A model generated the notes under the pieces. It was not told the DNA's origin. It searched no databases and was given only the letters and a program-made list of their open reading frames with translations. Positions 1-7,951 of a DNA stretch of 64,000 nt are shown in pieces. Positions within the stretch are counted from its first letter, which is position 1, and each line of letters opens with the position of its first letter. Source of the stretch: NaphS2 sp964588535 (GTDB lineage Bacteria; Desulfobacterota; DSM-4660; Desulfatiglandales; Desulfatiglandaceae); assembly GCA_964588535.1 (NCBI GenBank), contig CAZPQA010000004.1, forward strand, positions 6,418-70,417. Reading direction: 5' to 3'. Made by a program: the position numbers and the translations under genes.

Positions 1-211
1 CCACCCTTTCCCCCCCTGGATTCCACACCAACCCGTATCCTTGTGCAAGGTTCTTGGCATATCTCATAGAAATCATAGCATCATCAAACAGTGAGAAGTA
101 TCTCTCATTGTTAATGACAAAACTGGTCTTATAAATAAACAGACCGGCATATAAGCAATAGAATGCCAAAATTATTATAAACAATGAATTGGCTTTTCCC
201 GACTCCTGCAT
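1..211 (-). CDS. Membrane glycosyltransferase, N-terminus only (AftB/GT39-like)
   Basis: Seventy codons run off the left edge of the window on the minus strand. The translation has an N-terminal membrane segment (about residues 9-27) followed by FDDAMISMRYAKNL and GLVWNPGGERV. This aspartate-rich first loop (DDAxIsxRxxxNLxxGxGLVxNPGxRVE) is typical of polyprenol-phosphate-sugar-dependent GT-C enzymes, including the mycobacterial arabinofuranosyltransferase AftB and its many proteobacterial relatives. The ATG at 211 was chosen; an in-frame ATG at 238 is equally possible, and neither has a clear Shine-Dalgarno. A nearby DPPR-synthase-like gene makes an arabinose-type donor plausible but unproven. 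Confidence 0.6.
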   Translation of the reverse strand, partial: MQESGKANSLFIIILAFYCLYAGLFIYKTSFVINNERYFSLFDDAMISMRYAKNLAQGYGLVWNPGGERV

Positions 212-245
212 TGTCCGTACTACCCGTAAAGTAAGCATCCTGGTG

Positions 246-486
246 TCAGTGCATTCCAGTAAAGCAACAAAAATGAAAAACCAGCCTATATATGTAGCTT
301 CTAAACTTATTTTGCCATTTTATTCTTGCAACCAGGGGGGGGGAATCTTCCCACAATCCTTTTTCTTCATCGGCATATTGCTGGACTTTTTCCCTGTAAG
401 CCCTGTGTTTGTCTTTGCTATCAAATTGGTCTAAGGTCGGTTTTGTCAACAGCCATTCCGGAGCTTTGCCGCTATTTCGTATCCGT
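246..486 (-). pseudogene. Remnant of a REP-associated (Y1/RAYT-like) transposase
   Basis: The minus-strand frame contains KAPEWL, DQFDSKDKHRAYREKV and ADEEKGLWED, which resemble the region after the Y1 catalytic domain of REP-associated tyrosine transposases. The HUH and catalytic Tyr portion is absent and a stop lies just upstream (about 487). The frame falls apart at a run of nine G (C on this strand) near 334-342, after which the sequence is no longer transposase-like. It is a C-terminal scrap. The family call rests on pattern recognition only. Confidence 0.35.
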
Positions 487-541
487 CAAACTGACCTTCT
501 TAAGACCGCGACTGAAAATTGGCTCCAACTTGCTCATTCCC

Positions 542-1657
542 CTATCTATAAGTGGCATGTCTACCTAATTTATCAGAATAGTCAGCAAAAAATTTACCCC
601 ATTGCGTATTCACTCGAACTGTTTCCATTATTCTTTTGCCTACAAAGGGCCACCAGATTTTATCATGGTAAAAGTAGGAACCAAATACAAAAAGATAAAC
701 CAATGGGGTATGAAAAAGGAGCTTTTGAATCCTTTTGAATGGACTGAACCAGAATAAATTACCAAATCTACTGGCAAAATTATCTCCCACGGAAAAACCA
801 AAATCCATGTCAGAGATGTTCTCGCCGATGACCTCTATCTCTTCGATCCTGCCCACTCCGAGCCCGTCTTCATGAGCAAGACGGATGTAAGGAATATTCA
901 TAGGATTAAAGCCCATGATCTTGGCAGCAACGGCATCAATGGCCACACTATCGGCACTTGCAAAAATAAGTCCCTTTTCAACCGGGATCATGGTGCGAGG
1001 GCCGGGACCATTCCCGCAGAACGTACCGTCCATCACTGTAAATATTCCAGAATGGATCTCTTTCTGAATCGCCAAAAGGTCAACCAAAGTCTCATGGATC
1101 ACACTGTGAGTATAATGTCGGCGTGTATTTAGAAGCCCGCCAAATGCATTTTTCATAGAGCCGGTAGTGGTAGTGTAAATATGGCACTTAACAGTGGGAA
1201 GGTGCACAATGTTCTTCCCTTGAAAGAAAGTGGGAATCCTTATCCCTTTTGGATAAATCTTATGAAGGGCTCTCATTCTAGCCTTGGGTTCATACACTTC
1301 CCAGGTGATATCTTTAGGTCTAAAGTTGTATTTCTCAAGTATATTATAACGCTGATATATGGGGTCAAGTTTGTTTAGATTTCCGCCTCTGAATGGGTCT
1401 GTAACAACCGTATTGTTATGAACCGCAACAAGATCGCTAAAACCAGCCTTTCTGAGTCCCAAGACCGTCCCTTCAAGCTGCCAGGGGGTGGTATTTGCCG
1501 ACAAAAAAGGGTAGTGCCAGGATAGGTTATCCTTCAATATGGTCGCCACATTTTGGTCCAAGGCATCTCTAAGACCTGCTAATTCCATGAGCCTTGAGAT
1601 GTCATCCTGGACCTTCTCCGGCGAGGTTTTGAAAACGGCAACAACAGGTTTTTTCAC
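542..1657 (-). CDS. DUF362-family protein
   Basis: The 371-residue product fits the DUF362 family: it opens with VVAVFKTSPEKV, has PTVKCHIYTTTTGSMKN and GLLNTRRHYTH in the middle, and carries VMDGTFCGNGPGPR followed by SADSVAIDAVAAKIMGF. DUF362 proteins are often fused to ferredoxin domains, but no CxxCxxC cluster motif is present here. A hydrophobic patch near residues 310-328 (LVYLFVFGSYFY) may anchor it to a membrane. The start is GTG with GGAG about 8 nt upstream. Its place next to glycan lipid-carrier genes suggests a role in that pathway, but the reaction is unknown. Confidence 0.75.
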   Translation of the reverse strand: MKKPVVAVFKTSPEKVQDDISRLMELAGLRDALDQNVATILKDNLSWHYPFLSANTTPWQLEGTVLGLRKAGFSDLVAVHNNTVVTDPFRGGNLNKLDPIYQRYNILEKYNFRPKDITWEVYEPKARMRALHKIYPKGIRIPTFFQGKNIVHLPTVKCHIYTTTTGSMKNAFGGLLNTRRHYTHSVIHETLVDLLAIQKEIHSGIFTVMDGTFCGNGPGPRTMIPVEKGLIFASADSVAIDAVAAKIMGFNPMNIPYIRLAHEDGLGVGRIEEIEVIGENISDMDFGFSVGDNFASRFGNLFWFSPFKRIQKLLFHTPLVYLFVFGSYFYHDKIWWPFVGKRIMETVRVNTQWGKFFADYSDKLGRHATYR

Positions 1658-1761
1658 TGAGGTTCTCCATATATTTGGTGTGGAAGTGATAGTGGAATCA
1701 AGCTATTGTTCAGAGAACGGTGCGGAAACGTTACATGGGTCACGCCCTCATCCCTTGATCC

Positions 1762-2160
1762 TTATGTCCGCCTTACAAACACAAACCTCTTGTCCAGATT
1801 GTATTTCATCCAGTAGCCGAGGCACAATCCGATTACACCGCCCAGGTACCGCATACCCTTGGTCCCGAATAGGAATTCAAAGCCCAGTTCAGCTCCCCAG
1901 AAGATTATAGTGGTGGAGATTCCCATAATGGCATACAAAACAAATTTTTGCCCATCCTCAAGCATATTCATGGTCGAATAGGAAAATATATATTTTTTAT
2001 CCAGAAAATATTTGACCAAAAGTCCGGTCAAAGTACCAAAACCGATAGATACATAAAGCCAAAATACACCTGAATAGACCCGAGTGGCCATATCTTGGCT
2101 AACTATATTTACTACGGTGGCAATTGCAGCAAAAACCGCGTATTTAAAGGCCAGATACAT
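1762..2160 (-). CDS. GtrA family membrane protein
   Basis: The product is 132 residues with four hydrophobic helices, and it has the family's charged C-terminal motif of a lysine/asparagine-rich loop before a final FVF (YWMKYNLDKRFVF, with a parallel VKYFLDKKYIF in the first half). GtrA proteins are thought to help translocate or stage polyprenyl-phosphate-linked sugars. Its start overlaps the 3' end of the upstream UbiA gene by 17 bp, so the two are probably cotranslated. This pairing is common in polyprenyl-phosphate-pentose or -glucose modification loci. Confidence 0.8.
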   Translation of the reverse strand: MYLAFKYAVFAAIATVVNIVSQDMATRVYSGVFWLYVSIGFGTLTGLLVKYFLDKKYIFSYSTMNMLEDGQKFVLYAIMGISTTIIFWGAELGFEFLFGTKGMRYLGGVIGLCLGYWMKYNLDKRFVFVRRT

Positions 2161-3028
2161 TGATAATTATAAAGAAACTCAGTAACCAGAGTATAATAAT
2201 TGCCTGCAAAAATCGATCCTTTAGCAGGACCTCGGTTGGTGAACCACTTCTTTTGTAAACGAAGGTGTGCTGCATATAACGCATAAACCCGATGATAACC
2301 CACAAGGTAGTCAGATAAAGGTTTTGTGAACCGTGCTTAGCTGACACTTCGGGTGATACGGTATATAGAATATAACTGACAATGGTCACCGCCGCCATGA
2401 TCATCATACTGTTTGAAGCAAATTCCAAATTATATCCATCCAGGGATTTCCTCAGGTTGTTACCATTGGACGCTAACAGCAGGTCATCTCTCCGTTTGGC
2501 AAGAGCAATAAACAGTGCTATCAAAAAAGTCATGAGTACCAACCAGTGGCTGGGGTGGACCTCAGCTGCGACGCCTCCAGCCAAAACTCGCAAGACAAAC
2601 CCGGTGGCTACACAGACAACGTCAACAATCGCTATGTGTTTGAGAAACAATGAATATACAACATTGAGAACAAGGTAGAACAAGAGAATGAACAAGAAGG
2701 GTGGCGGAAGTGTCAAGCTACCCAAAAGGAGTGTCCCGAACACTAAGCCCGAGAAAAAAAGAAAAGCATCCCGTTTGGTGATTTGCTCACTCGGTAGAGG
2801 GCGGAATCTTTTTTTAGGATGACCGAGGTCTTCTTGGATGTCTTCTATATCATTGAATACATAAACAGCGCTAGCAGCTAAAGAAAAAACTACAAAAGCC
2901 CAGAGCGTGCTGATTATAGACGACGTATCAGAAACATTATAGCCAAAAAAGATCGGCAGAAAGATGAAGCCGTTTTTCACATACTGACGAGGCCGGCCTA
3001 ACTTGATAAACAACGCGAGTTTTTTCAT
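2144..3028 (-). CDS. UbiA-family prenyltransferase, decaprenyl-phosphate phosphoribosyltransferase-like
   Basis: This 294-residue polytopic protein has about eight or nine membrane helices. It shows the first UbiA Asp-rich motif as NDIEDIQED (about residues 60-68), followed by HPKKRFRPLPS, which matches the DPPR synthase subgroup rather than quinone prenyltransferases. A second motif region reads AKRRDDL (about 173-179). In mycobacteria this family transfers phosphoribose from PRPP to decaprenyl phosphate, the first step to the arabinofuranose donor DPA. Here the polyprenol is unknown. No DprE1/DprE2 homologue is visible in the window. The IS element inserted 22 bp upstream of the ATG probably cut this gene from its original promoter. 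Confidence 0.78.
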   Translation of the reverse strand: MKKLALFIKLGRPRQYVKNGFIFLPIFFGYNVSDTSSIISTLWAFVVFSLAASAVYVFNDIEDIQEDLGHPKKRFRPLPSEQITKRDAFLFFSGLVFGTLLLGSLTLPPPFLFILLFYLVLNVVYSLFLKHIAIVDVVCVATGFVLRVLAGGVAAEVHPSHWLVLMTFLIALFIALAKRRDDLLLASNGNNLRKSLDGYNLEFASNSMMIMAAVTIVSYILYTVSPEVSAKHGSQNLYLTTLWVIIGFMRYMQHTFVYKRSGSPTEVLLKDRFLQAIIILWLLSFFIIINVSGL

Positions 3029-3053
3029 AACTAAATTTTTCGTGTGCTTCTAA

Positions 3054-3063
3054 CACTACAGCG
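3054..3063 (+). repeat. Left terminal inverted repeat of the IS701-type element
   Basis: CACTACAGCG pairs with the reverse complement of 5359-5368. It is immediately preceded by the CTAA target duplication at 3050-3053. Confidence 0.8.
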
Positions 3064-3149
3064 AAACATTAATGTTTAACTCCTCCGCCAATTTTACGCG
3101 TTTCTTGCGGTGCGATCTATAAGCAACAAGATTTCGTCTGAGGTGGTAT

Positions 3150-5324
3150 TCAACAATTTCCATTGCGCCTTCCACTGATAGTGATCTGAGGGGCAACATC
3201 ACGGATAACAGTCTCCGAACCAAATGTGGGGTCAACAGAGGGCTTTTTTTTAAAGTGCAATCGCATTCTGAGTAAAAAATGGAGGCCCAGGAACACGAAG
3301 ATCATGTGGCGATACCATGCAGGCCATGAGCGATGTTCGTAGTAATCCATGCCCACCTGATCTTTGCCTTCATGAAAGCATTGCTCTATAGGCCAGCGCA
3401 TGGTGGATGCTTTAATGAGATCCGCCATTGAGGTATCTTTTGGCGCATTTGATATGGCAAATTTCACTTGCCCATCGGCATCTTTTTTGAGGAACAGCCA
3501 TTGCCGATCCCCCGCAGGAAGTCCGTCCCGGGACAAATAGATCCGAATACGCGCTACTTTAGCGATAATAGGTCCCTTGGCGCCTTCGGCCACAATGACC
3601 GGCTTCCAGGAAATCCGGTTCGATTTTGCGATTTGTGCAACGCTTTGGGCTTTCGGTTGTCCGGGCAATACACTGACTTTCTTCGGCCGGCGGCCTCGAC
3701 CTTTATATGGTGGCAGGCCGGTCTTCGGTTTTTTTGTAAAAACCTGAGCATCGGTGCGAATGGAAACAAAGTAGTTTAAGTTTTCGGGCAGTGCATTCAG
3801 AAATTCAAGGGCGCTGCCAAATGAAGCGTCAGCGCCGATCCATTTGGCCGGAAACAGGCCTGTCGCCACAACGTTATCGATTAACTTGAGTGCAATCTGC
3901 TGCTTGGTCTCAAAGACAAGATCGTCCGGAACCAGGTTGAATGTACGTCGTGTTTCCTGTTCTTCAGTGAACCAGCTTTCAGGCATGTACAGCTGACAGT
4001 TAAGAAGGCCATAGCCCTTGTCGCTCGTATAGCCGACAAAGACTCCAGACTGGCAGTTATCCACCTTTCCGAGCCTTCCGCAATACTGTCGGGCGACACC
4101 GACGGATTCCTTGCCTTTTTTGGGAAACTCACTGGGATCGATGGTGATCATCCCATCAGAAGAGGCAATCAAAGGGGCGAGCATACGTTGATGAGTAGAT
4201 TGCATGATCAGATGATCCCAGCGGTAGGTTTTCAAAAACATCTGAACCGAGCGTACAGATTTTTGATCGAGAAATTCAAGCGCAATCGGTTCGGCAGACT
4301 TGGCTTTGGCATTGCTCATCAGTCCGGATAGATAGGCCAATCCCAGTCGATGATGTTCGATGCGGCCATAGCAGTCATGAAACTCTTTGTGGAATGCCAC
4401 AAGCTCTTGAGCCATTGTTTTTACATCGTCTTGGTCAAGATCAAAATCTGCCGAAATTTGCGGATGCCACCGGCAGTGTTCTAAAAGCATGGTCAGTTCC
4501 TCCACTTTCATTTTTGTTTGTGGAGGACGATCGGGCAGGGGGGCGGGCTTCTGTTGACAACCGATAATGTTTCTGAACTCAGACTCTATAACATAAAGGT
4601 AGATCTCCTTTCTGTTTCCATGGTAGCGATATCCTTTTCCCTGTTTGGTGCTGCCTTGACTGTGTCCGATATGTAACCAGTTTGAAGCCTTGTAGCATGT
4701 ACCTTTATAGAAACGACCATCCACAAAGGTTTCCAACAGTAGCAGGCGATCGTTAAAATGCCGTTGCCAGTCCACAGGCAGGCGTGCGATATTAAGTGCG
4801 AGTACATGTGATGCCATGTTGGGAATTCGGACCCAGGGCAGTACTAAAAACCGACTGTTTCCGGCAATCTGTTTGAGATGCAGCCTTCTTTGCTGCACCG
4901 ACCAACCAATAAAGCAATCCCTGGCGGCCAATTTTAAAGCAGGTGCACTCCACGAAAGCGCTGCCACGGGTCGCCCATTCATGAAAGCGATATACTTGAG
5001 GCGGTGCCCTAAAAGCCTTTGGTAACCCAGGTAATGATAATTCGTGACCAGTTGATCCCATTGAGGTTCCCAATCAGATCCGCTGACCACCTGCACGGCG
5101 ATGGGGTCAAAATCCTTCAGATCTCCGGTTATCAACGTTTTGTCAATGGCATGTGAATATTCGGCCGTACAATGACAGTTGATTTTAGGTCGTTTCATGG
5201 CGTAAAATGTATGTTCATTTGCAGGGCATATCCCACCGGTACTGGCTAAGATATTTTTTTCGCCGGGAAAATTGTCCAACATCGAGCCGTAACCCATGTC
5301 AATCGCCCTGTTAAACTGAAGCAT
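3150..5324 (-). CDS. DruA-like (DUF4338) domain fused to an IS701-type DDE transposase
   Basis: The 724-residue product has two parts. Residues about 65-265 match the DUF4338/DruA family: NYHYLGYQ, ARDCFIGWS, NSRFLVLPWVRIPNMASHV, LLLETFVDGRFYKGTCYKASNW and GHSQG. Residues about 285-695 are an IS701-type DDE transposase: the first Asp is in TIDPSEFPKKGKESVGVARQ, the second in IGADASFGSALEF, and the Glu in WPIEQCFHEGKDQVG followed by YEHRSWPAWYRHM. All three catalytic acids are present. IS701 transposases are usually near 400 residues, so the extra N-terminal half is unusual. DruA is the signature protein of the Druantia phage-defence systems; here it sits inside a transposase. No other Druantia genes are nearby. 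Confidence 0.85.
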   Translation of the reverse strand: MLQFNRAIDMGYGSMLDNFPGEKNILASTGGICPANEHTFYAMKRPKINCHCTAEYSHAIDKTLITGDLKDFDPIAVQVVSGSDWEPQWDQLVTNYHYLGYQRLLGHRLKYIAFMNGRPVAALSWSAPALKLAARDCFIGWSVQQRRLHLKQIAGNSRFLVLPWVRIPNMASHVLALNIARLPVDWQRHFNDRLLLLETFVDGRFYKGTCYKASNWLHIGHSQGSTKQGKGYRYHGNRKEIYLYVIESEFRNIIGCQQKPAPLPDRPPQTKMKVEELTMLLEHCRWHPQISADFDLDQDDVKTMAQELVAFHKEFHDCYGRIEHHRLGLAYLSGLMSNAKAKSAEPIALEFLDQKSVRSVQMFLKTYRWDHLIMQSTHQRMLAPLIASSDGMITIDPSEFPKKGKESVGVARQYCGRLGKVDNCQSGVFVGYTSDKGYGLLNCQLYMPESWFTEEQETRRTFNLVPDDLVFETKQQIALKLIDNVVATGLFPAKWIGADASFGSALEFLNALPENLNYFVSIRTDAQVFTKKPKTGLPPYKGRGRRPKKVSVLPGQPKAQSVAQIAKSNRISWKPVIVAEGAKGPIIAKVARIRIYLSRDGLPAGDRQWLFLKKDADGQVKFAISNAPKDTSMADLIKASTMRWPIEQCFHEGKDQVGMDYYEHRSWPAWYRHMIFVFLGLHFLLRMRLHFKKKPSVDPTFGSETVIRDVAPQITISGRRNGNC

Positions 5325-5358
5325 ACACGCTTTATTTACGGATGTCTACAAAAAAATA

Positions 5359-5368
5359 CGCTGTAGTA
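5359..5368 (+). repeat. Right terminal inverted repeat of the IS701-type element
   Basis: CGCTGTAGTA is the inverted partner of 3054-3063 and is followed directly by the CTAA target duplication (5369-5372). Confidence 0.8.
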
Positions 5369-5575
5369 CTAATAGGGTCGTATTAATTAATGGGTCTGTC
5401 CTAGTTTTTCAACCGCAGTTCCTTATCAGAGAGCATATCAAAATTACAAGCCTGAATTCAATACCTTAACTTAAGAGACCAGATATAGTCTAACTGTTTT
5501 ATATTATTGTAAAACGTGGTTGTTTTATTGGCTATAAACAATTCTTCGAACTTATTTTCTTGAGTGAACCTTTAA

Positions 5576-5804
5576 CTATGGCTTTTCAGCCCAGACCAAC
5601 AAAGAAGGACCGATTGTCCACTTGCCACCACTTATGAAGAAGGCGATCCTGGAAGTCAGATGAAAGAAGCCTTTTGTGGCCTCGACTAACATCTTCATCT
5701 CGGTATATCTATAAGGGTTTCCCCTGGTTAAAGGAGAATTGATAACCTTTCATATGACATTCTGGACAAAATAATTGATCAAATAGTTTTTCGTTTATCG
5801 ACAT
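5576..5804 (-). pseudogene. Internally deleted methyltransferase remnant
   Basis: On the minus strand an ATG at 5804, preceded by GGAG and AAGGA, opens a frame beginning MSINEKLFDQLFCPEC, a Zn-ribbon N-terminus typical of glycan-cluster methyltransferases, which stops after 31 residues. A second frame then reads TRGNPYRYTEMKMLVEATKG and ends SGGKWTIGPSLLVWAEKP before TAG at 5578-5576. That looks like the C-terminus of the same kind of enzyme. The SAM-binding core between the two parts is missing and the junction is out of frame. The rest of the 5373-5900 interval shows nothing recognisable. Confidence 0.45.
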
Positions 5805-5900
5805 TCCTTGATTTGACTCCATTTTTATTTTAACGCAATTATTGAAATACGAACAAAGGAACAAAAGTCCCAACGTCCCCGATTCCCAATAGAAAATACT

Positions 5901-7145
5901 TCATTTTGTTGCTACTTCTGCAAATAAATTTTCCAGAGATTTGGCATTCTGCTCCCAGGAATAATGTTTTTCCGCAAATAACCTGCACTTAAAAGAAATA
6001 TCCTGCCGGAGTTCTGGATTATCTTTAAACTCCTGACAGGTTTTAATAATCAATTCCGCCATGGCTTCCGGCTTGGTATCCTTAAAGAGATATTTAGAAT
6101 CCAGCCTGCTCAAAATTTCAACTGTCCCGCCTACCGGCGTTCCCAAAACAGGAACACCTGATGCCATGGCTTCTAACGTAACCAAACCAAATCCTTCCAA
6201 TTCCAAAGTGGGAAGAATGAAAATATCGGCCATGCGATAATATTCAGGAAGTTCTACTTCCGGGATAAAGCCAATAAATTTTACGTGATTCCCTATACCC
6301 AGTTCCTTAGTTAATGAAATGATATTGTTCTTTAGAGGCCCGTCTCCACCTAAAACAAGGTAGGCGTCAGGCACTGTTTTGACCACTTCCTTGACAGCAT
6401 ATATCAGATTTTCCAGCCCCATCCTGGGTACCAGATTCCTTACCGTAAATAATATCATTTTTTCTTGCGGAATATTCAACCGTTGCTTTATTTTTGTTCT
6501 ATCGGTAGCTGGATAAAATCGCTTGAGATCAACTCCTCCCGGAATAATTGTGATCCTTTCAGCAGAGATTTTGTAGACATGCTGTAATTTCTCCTTGGTA
6601 AACCCGCTGAGAACAATAATCTGATCCGATTTATTCAAAACCTTTCTTTCAATAAATTTTCGTACCTGAATATTTAGAAAATATAGGACCCTTCCTACAA
6701 GACCTTTCTGTTGAGGGTTTCTCGATCGAAACTCCTCAAAAGAAAAAGAATGGCATGTATAGATTTTTCTTATTCCCTTGCTGGCAGGCGAACGGATAAC
6801 AGCAAAGGCGGAAAAGGGTTGGTGAAAAATTAAAACATTAAAAGAATATCTTTTAGAAATATACTCAAATAATTTTCTACTATTTAATATGGTTGATTTC
6901 AAAAACAGAAAGGGGTTACTACACATATTAACTGCATACTCCCACTCTTGTACGTCTTCAATTTTTGCATATGCTTCATTAACTTGTTCTTCTCTTGTGA
7001 GAATATGAACTTTGTGTCCTCTTGCAGCTAAACAAGTGCTTTGTTCATACAAAACCCTTACAGATCCCCCCATAACCTCTCCTAATGGATAATCTGATAC
7101 AAGCAAAACATTTAATTTCTTATTCTTGTCTTGGTTTGTGTTCAT
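5901..7145 (-). CDS. GT4-family glycosyltransferase
   Basis: This GT-B enzyme of about 414 residues opens with LNVLLVSDYPLGEVMGGS, a glycine loop and start typical of GT4. The C-terminal nucleotide-sugar domain has IIPGGVDLKRFYP, LGGDGPLKNNI, and the EX7E signature LEGFGLVTLEAMASG. It probably adds a hexose from a nucleotide sugar during assembly of the lipid-linked repeat unit at the cytoplasmic membrane. A TTG two codons upstream (7151) extends the frame, but ATG at 7145 is the more natural start. There is no strong Shine-Dalgarno. The acceptor and sugar cannot be told from sequence. Confidence 0.85.
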   Translation of the reverse strand: MNTNQDKNKKLNVLLVSDYPLGEVMGGSVRVLYEQSTCLAARGHKVHILTREEQVNEAYAKIEDVQEWEYAVNMCSNPFLFLKSTILNSRKLFEYISKRYSFNVLIFHQPFSAFAVIRSPASKGIRKIYTCHSFSFEEFRSRNPQQKGLVGRVLYFLNIQVRKFIERKVLNKSDQIIVLSGFTKEKLQHVYKISAERITIIPGGVDLKRFYPATDRTKIKQRLNIPQEKMILFTVRNLVPRMGLENLIYAVKEVVKTVPDAYLVLGGDGPLKNNIISLTKELGIGNHVKFIGFIPEVELPEYYRMADIFILPTLELEGFGLVTLEAMASGVPVLGTPVGGTVEILSRLDSKYLFKDTKPEAMAELIIKTCQEFKDNPELRQDISFKCRLFAEKHYSWEQNAKSLENLFAEVATK

Positions 7146-7291
7146 CTTCAAAATTTTTGTTTAAAAAACAAATTTCCACCAATGGTGGGATGTTAAAAGG
7201 TGAGAATAAAGATCTTTTCAATGTTTGATTGAAATAAAGACCACCACCGCCTAATTCAGGATAATTTTGTAAAGATTGATATCGCTGGTAT

Positions 7292-7765
7292 CTACCCTTT
7301 TATTCGTTCTATCTTTTTAATAATCCGAGCTGGTACTCCCGCAACTACAGTATCGACAGGCACATCTTTGGTTACCACTGCTCCTGCTCCTACTATTGAA
7401 TTTCCCTCTATAGTTACTCCAGGAAGGATAACCGAACGTGTTCCTAAAAAAACCCCTTTTTTTATTACAACTGGGGCTACTTCACGTTTGGAATCATCAT
7501 GTGCAACAATGGTTGTCCCAAAACTAATGACAACCCTATCTTCTATGGCAATTAACTCAGGAAAAGTATCATCGATAATGCAGTATTTCCCCAAAAAAAC
7601 ATTATTGCCAATGCTAACACCCATAGCCCTACATAAACGAACTCTCAATGTATTACTAAAGACTATCTGAATCAATAATCCATTCAATTTGCGCAAGAAC
7701 ATCTTGAATCTATTTTGAGGCTTTTTTGCCTCATATTTTTCTCTACCTAAAGGATATTTTGTCAT
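7292..7765 (-). CDS. Hexapeptide-repeat (left-handed beta-helix) acyltransferase
   Basis: The 157-residue protein carries imperfect hexapeptide repeats from about residue 50 to 145 (for example IGNNVFLGKYCIID, GVFLGTRSVILPGVTIEG, IVGAGAVVTKDVP) and the usual VVAGVPARIIKKI ending of the WbbJ/maltose-acetyltransferase superfamily. An active-site-type His lies in IVAHDDSK. It probably O-acetylates a sugar of the polysaccharide using acetyl-CoA. It sits between a GT4 and a methyltransferase gene, about 140-190 bp from each. No membrane segment is seen. Confidence 0.8.
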   Translation of the reverse strand: MTKYPLGREKYEAKKPQNRFKMFLRKLNGLLIQIVFSNTLRVRLCRAMGVSIGNNVFLGKYCIIDDTFPELIAIEDRVVISFGTTIVAHDDSKREVAPVVIKKGVFLGTRSVILPGVTIEGNSIVGAGAVVTKDVPVDTVVAGVPARIIKKIERIKG

Positions 7766-7951
7766 ATTTACTCACCAAAGCCCTATTTTGAGCTTTCAAT
7801 TTCTGATTACTTTTAACCGTCGTAGCGATAAGGAAAGTGGTATGATGCACAAACCCTTTTGTTTTTTAGAATACCGTTCAAGATCACTATCCACCATTTC
7901 TCTTCATTTAAAGTCAAATCCTATTGCAAATCGCCAGACCATGAAAACATT

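Larger units (their letters stand above)
3054..5368 (-). mobile_element. IS701-family insertion sequence, apparently intact (2315 bp)
   Basis: The left end reads CACTACAGCG (3054-3063) and the right end is the near-perfect inverted copy (5359-5368, CGCTGTAGTA); nine of ten bases pair. The element is flanked on both sides by CTAA (3050-3053 and 5369-5372). This matches the 4-bp YTAR target duplication recalled for the IS701 family. One long transposase ORF fills the interior with no frameshift. The perfect target duplication and open frame suggest a recent, possibly active copy. Confidence 0.85.

Noticed and set aside
3150..5324. A Druantia phage-defence locus
   Set aside because: Only the DruA-like domain is present, fused to a transposase in an element with terminal repeats. 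No DruB-E helicase or other Druantia genes lie near it.
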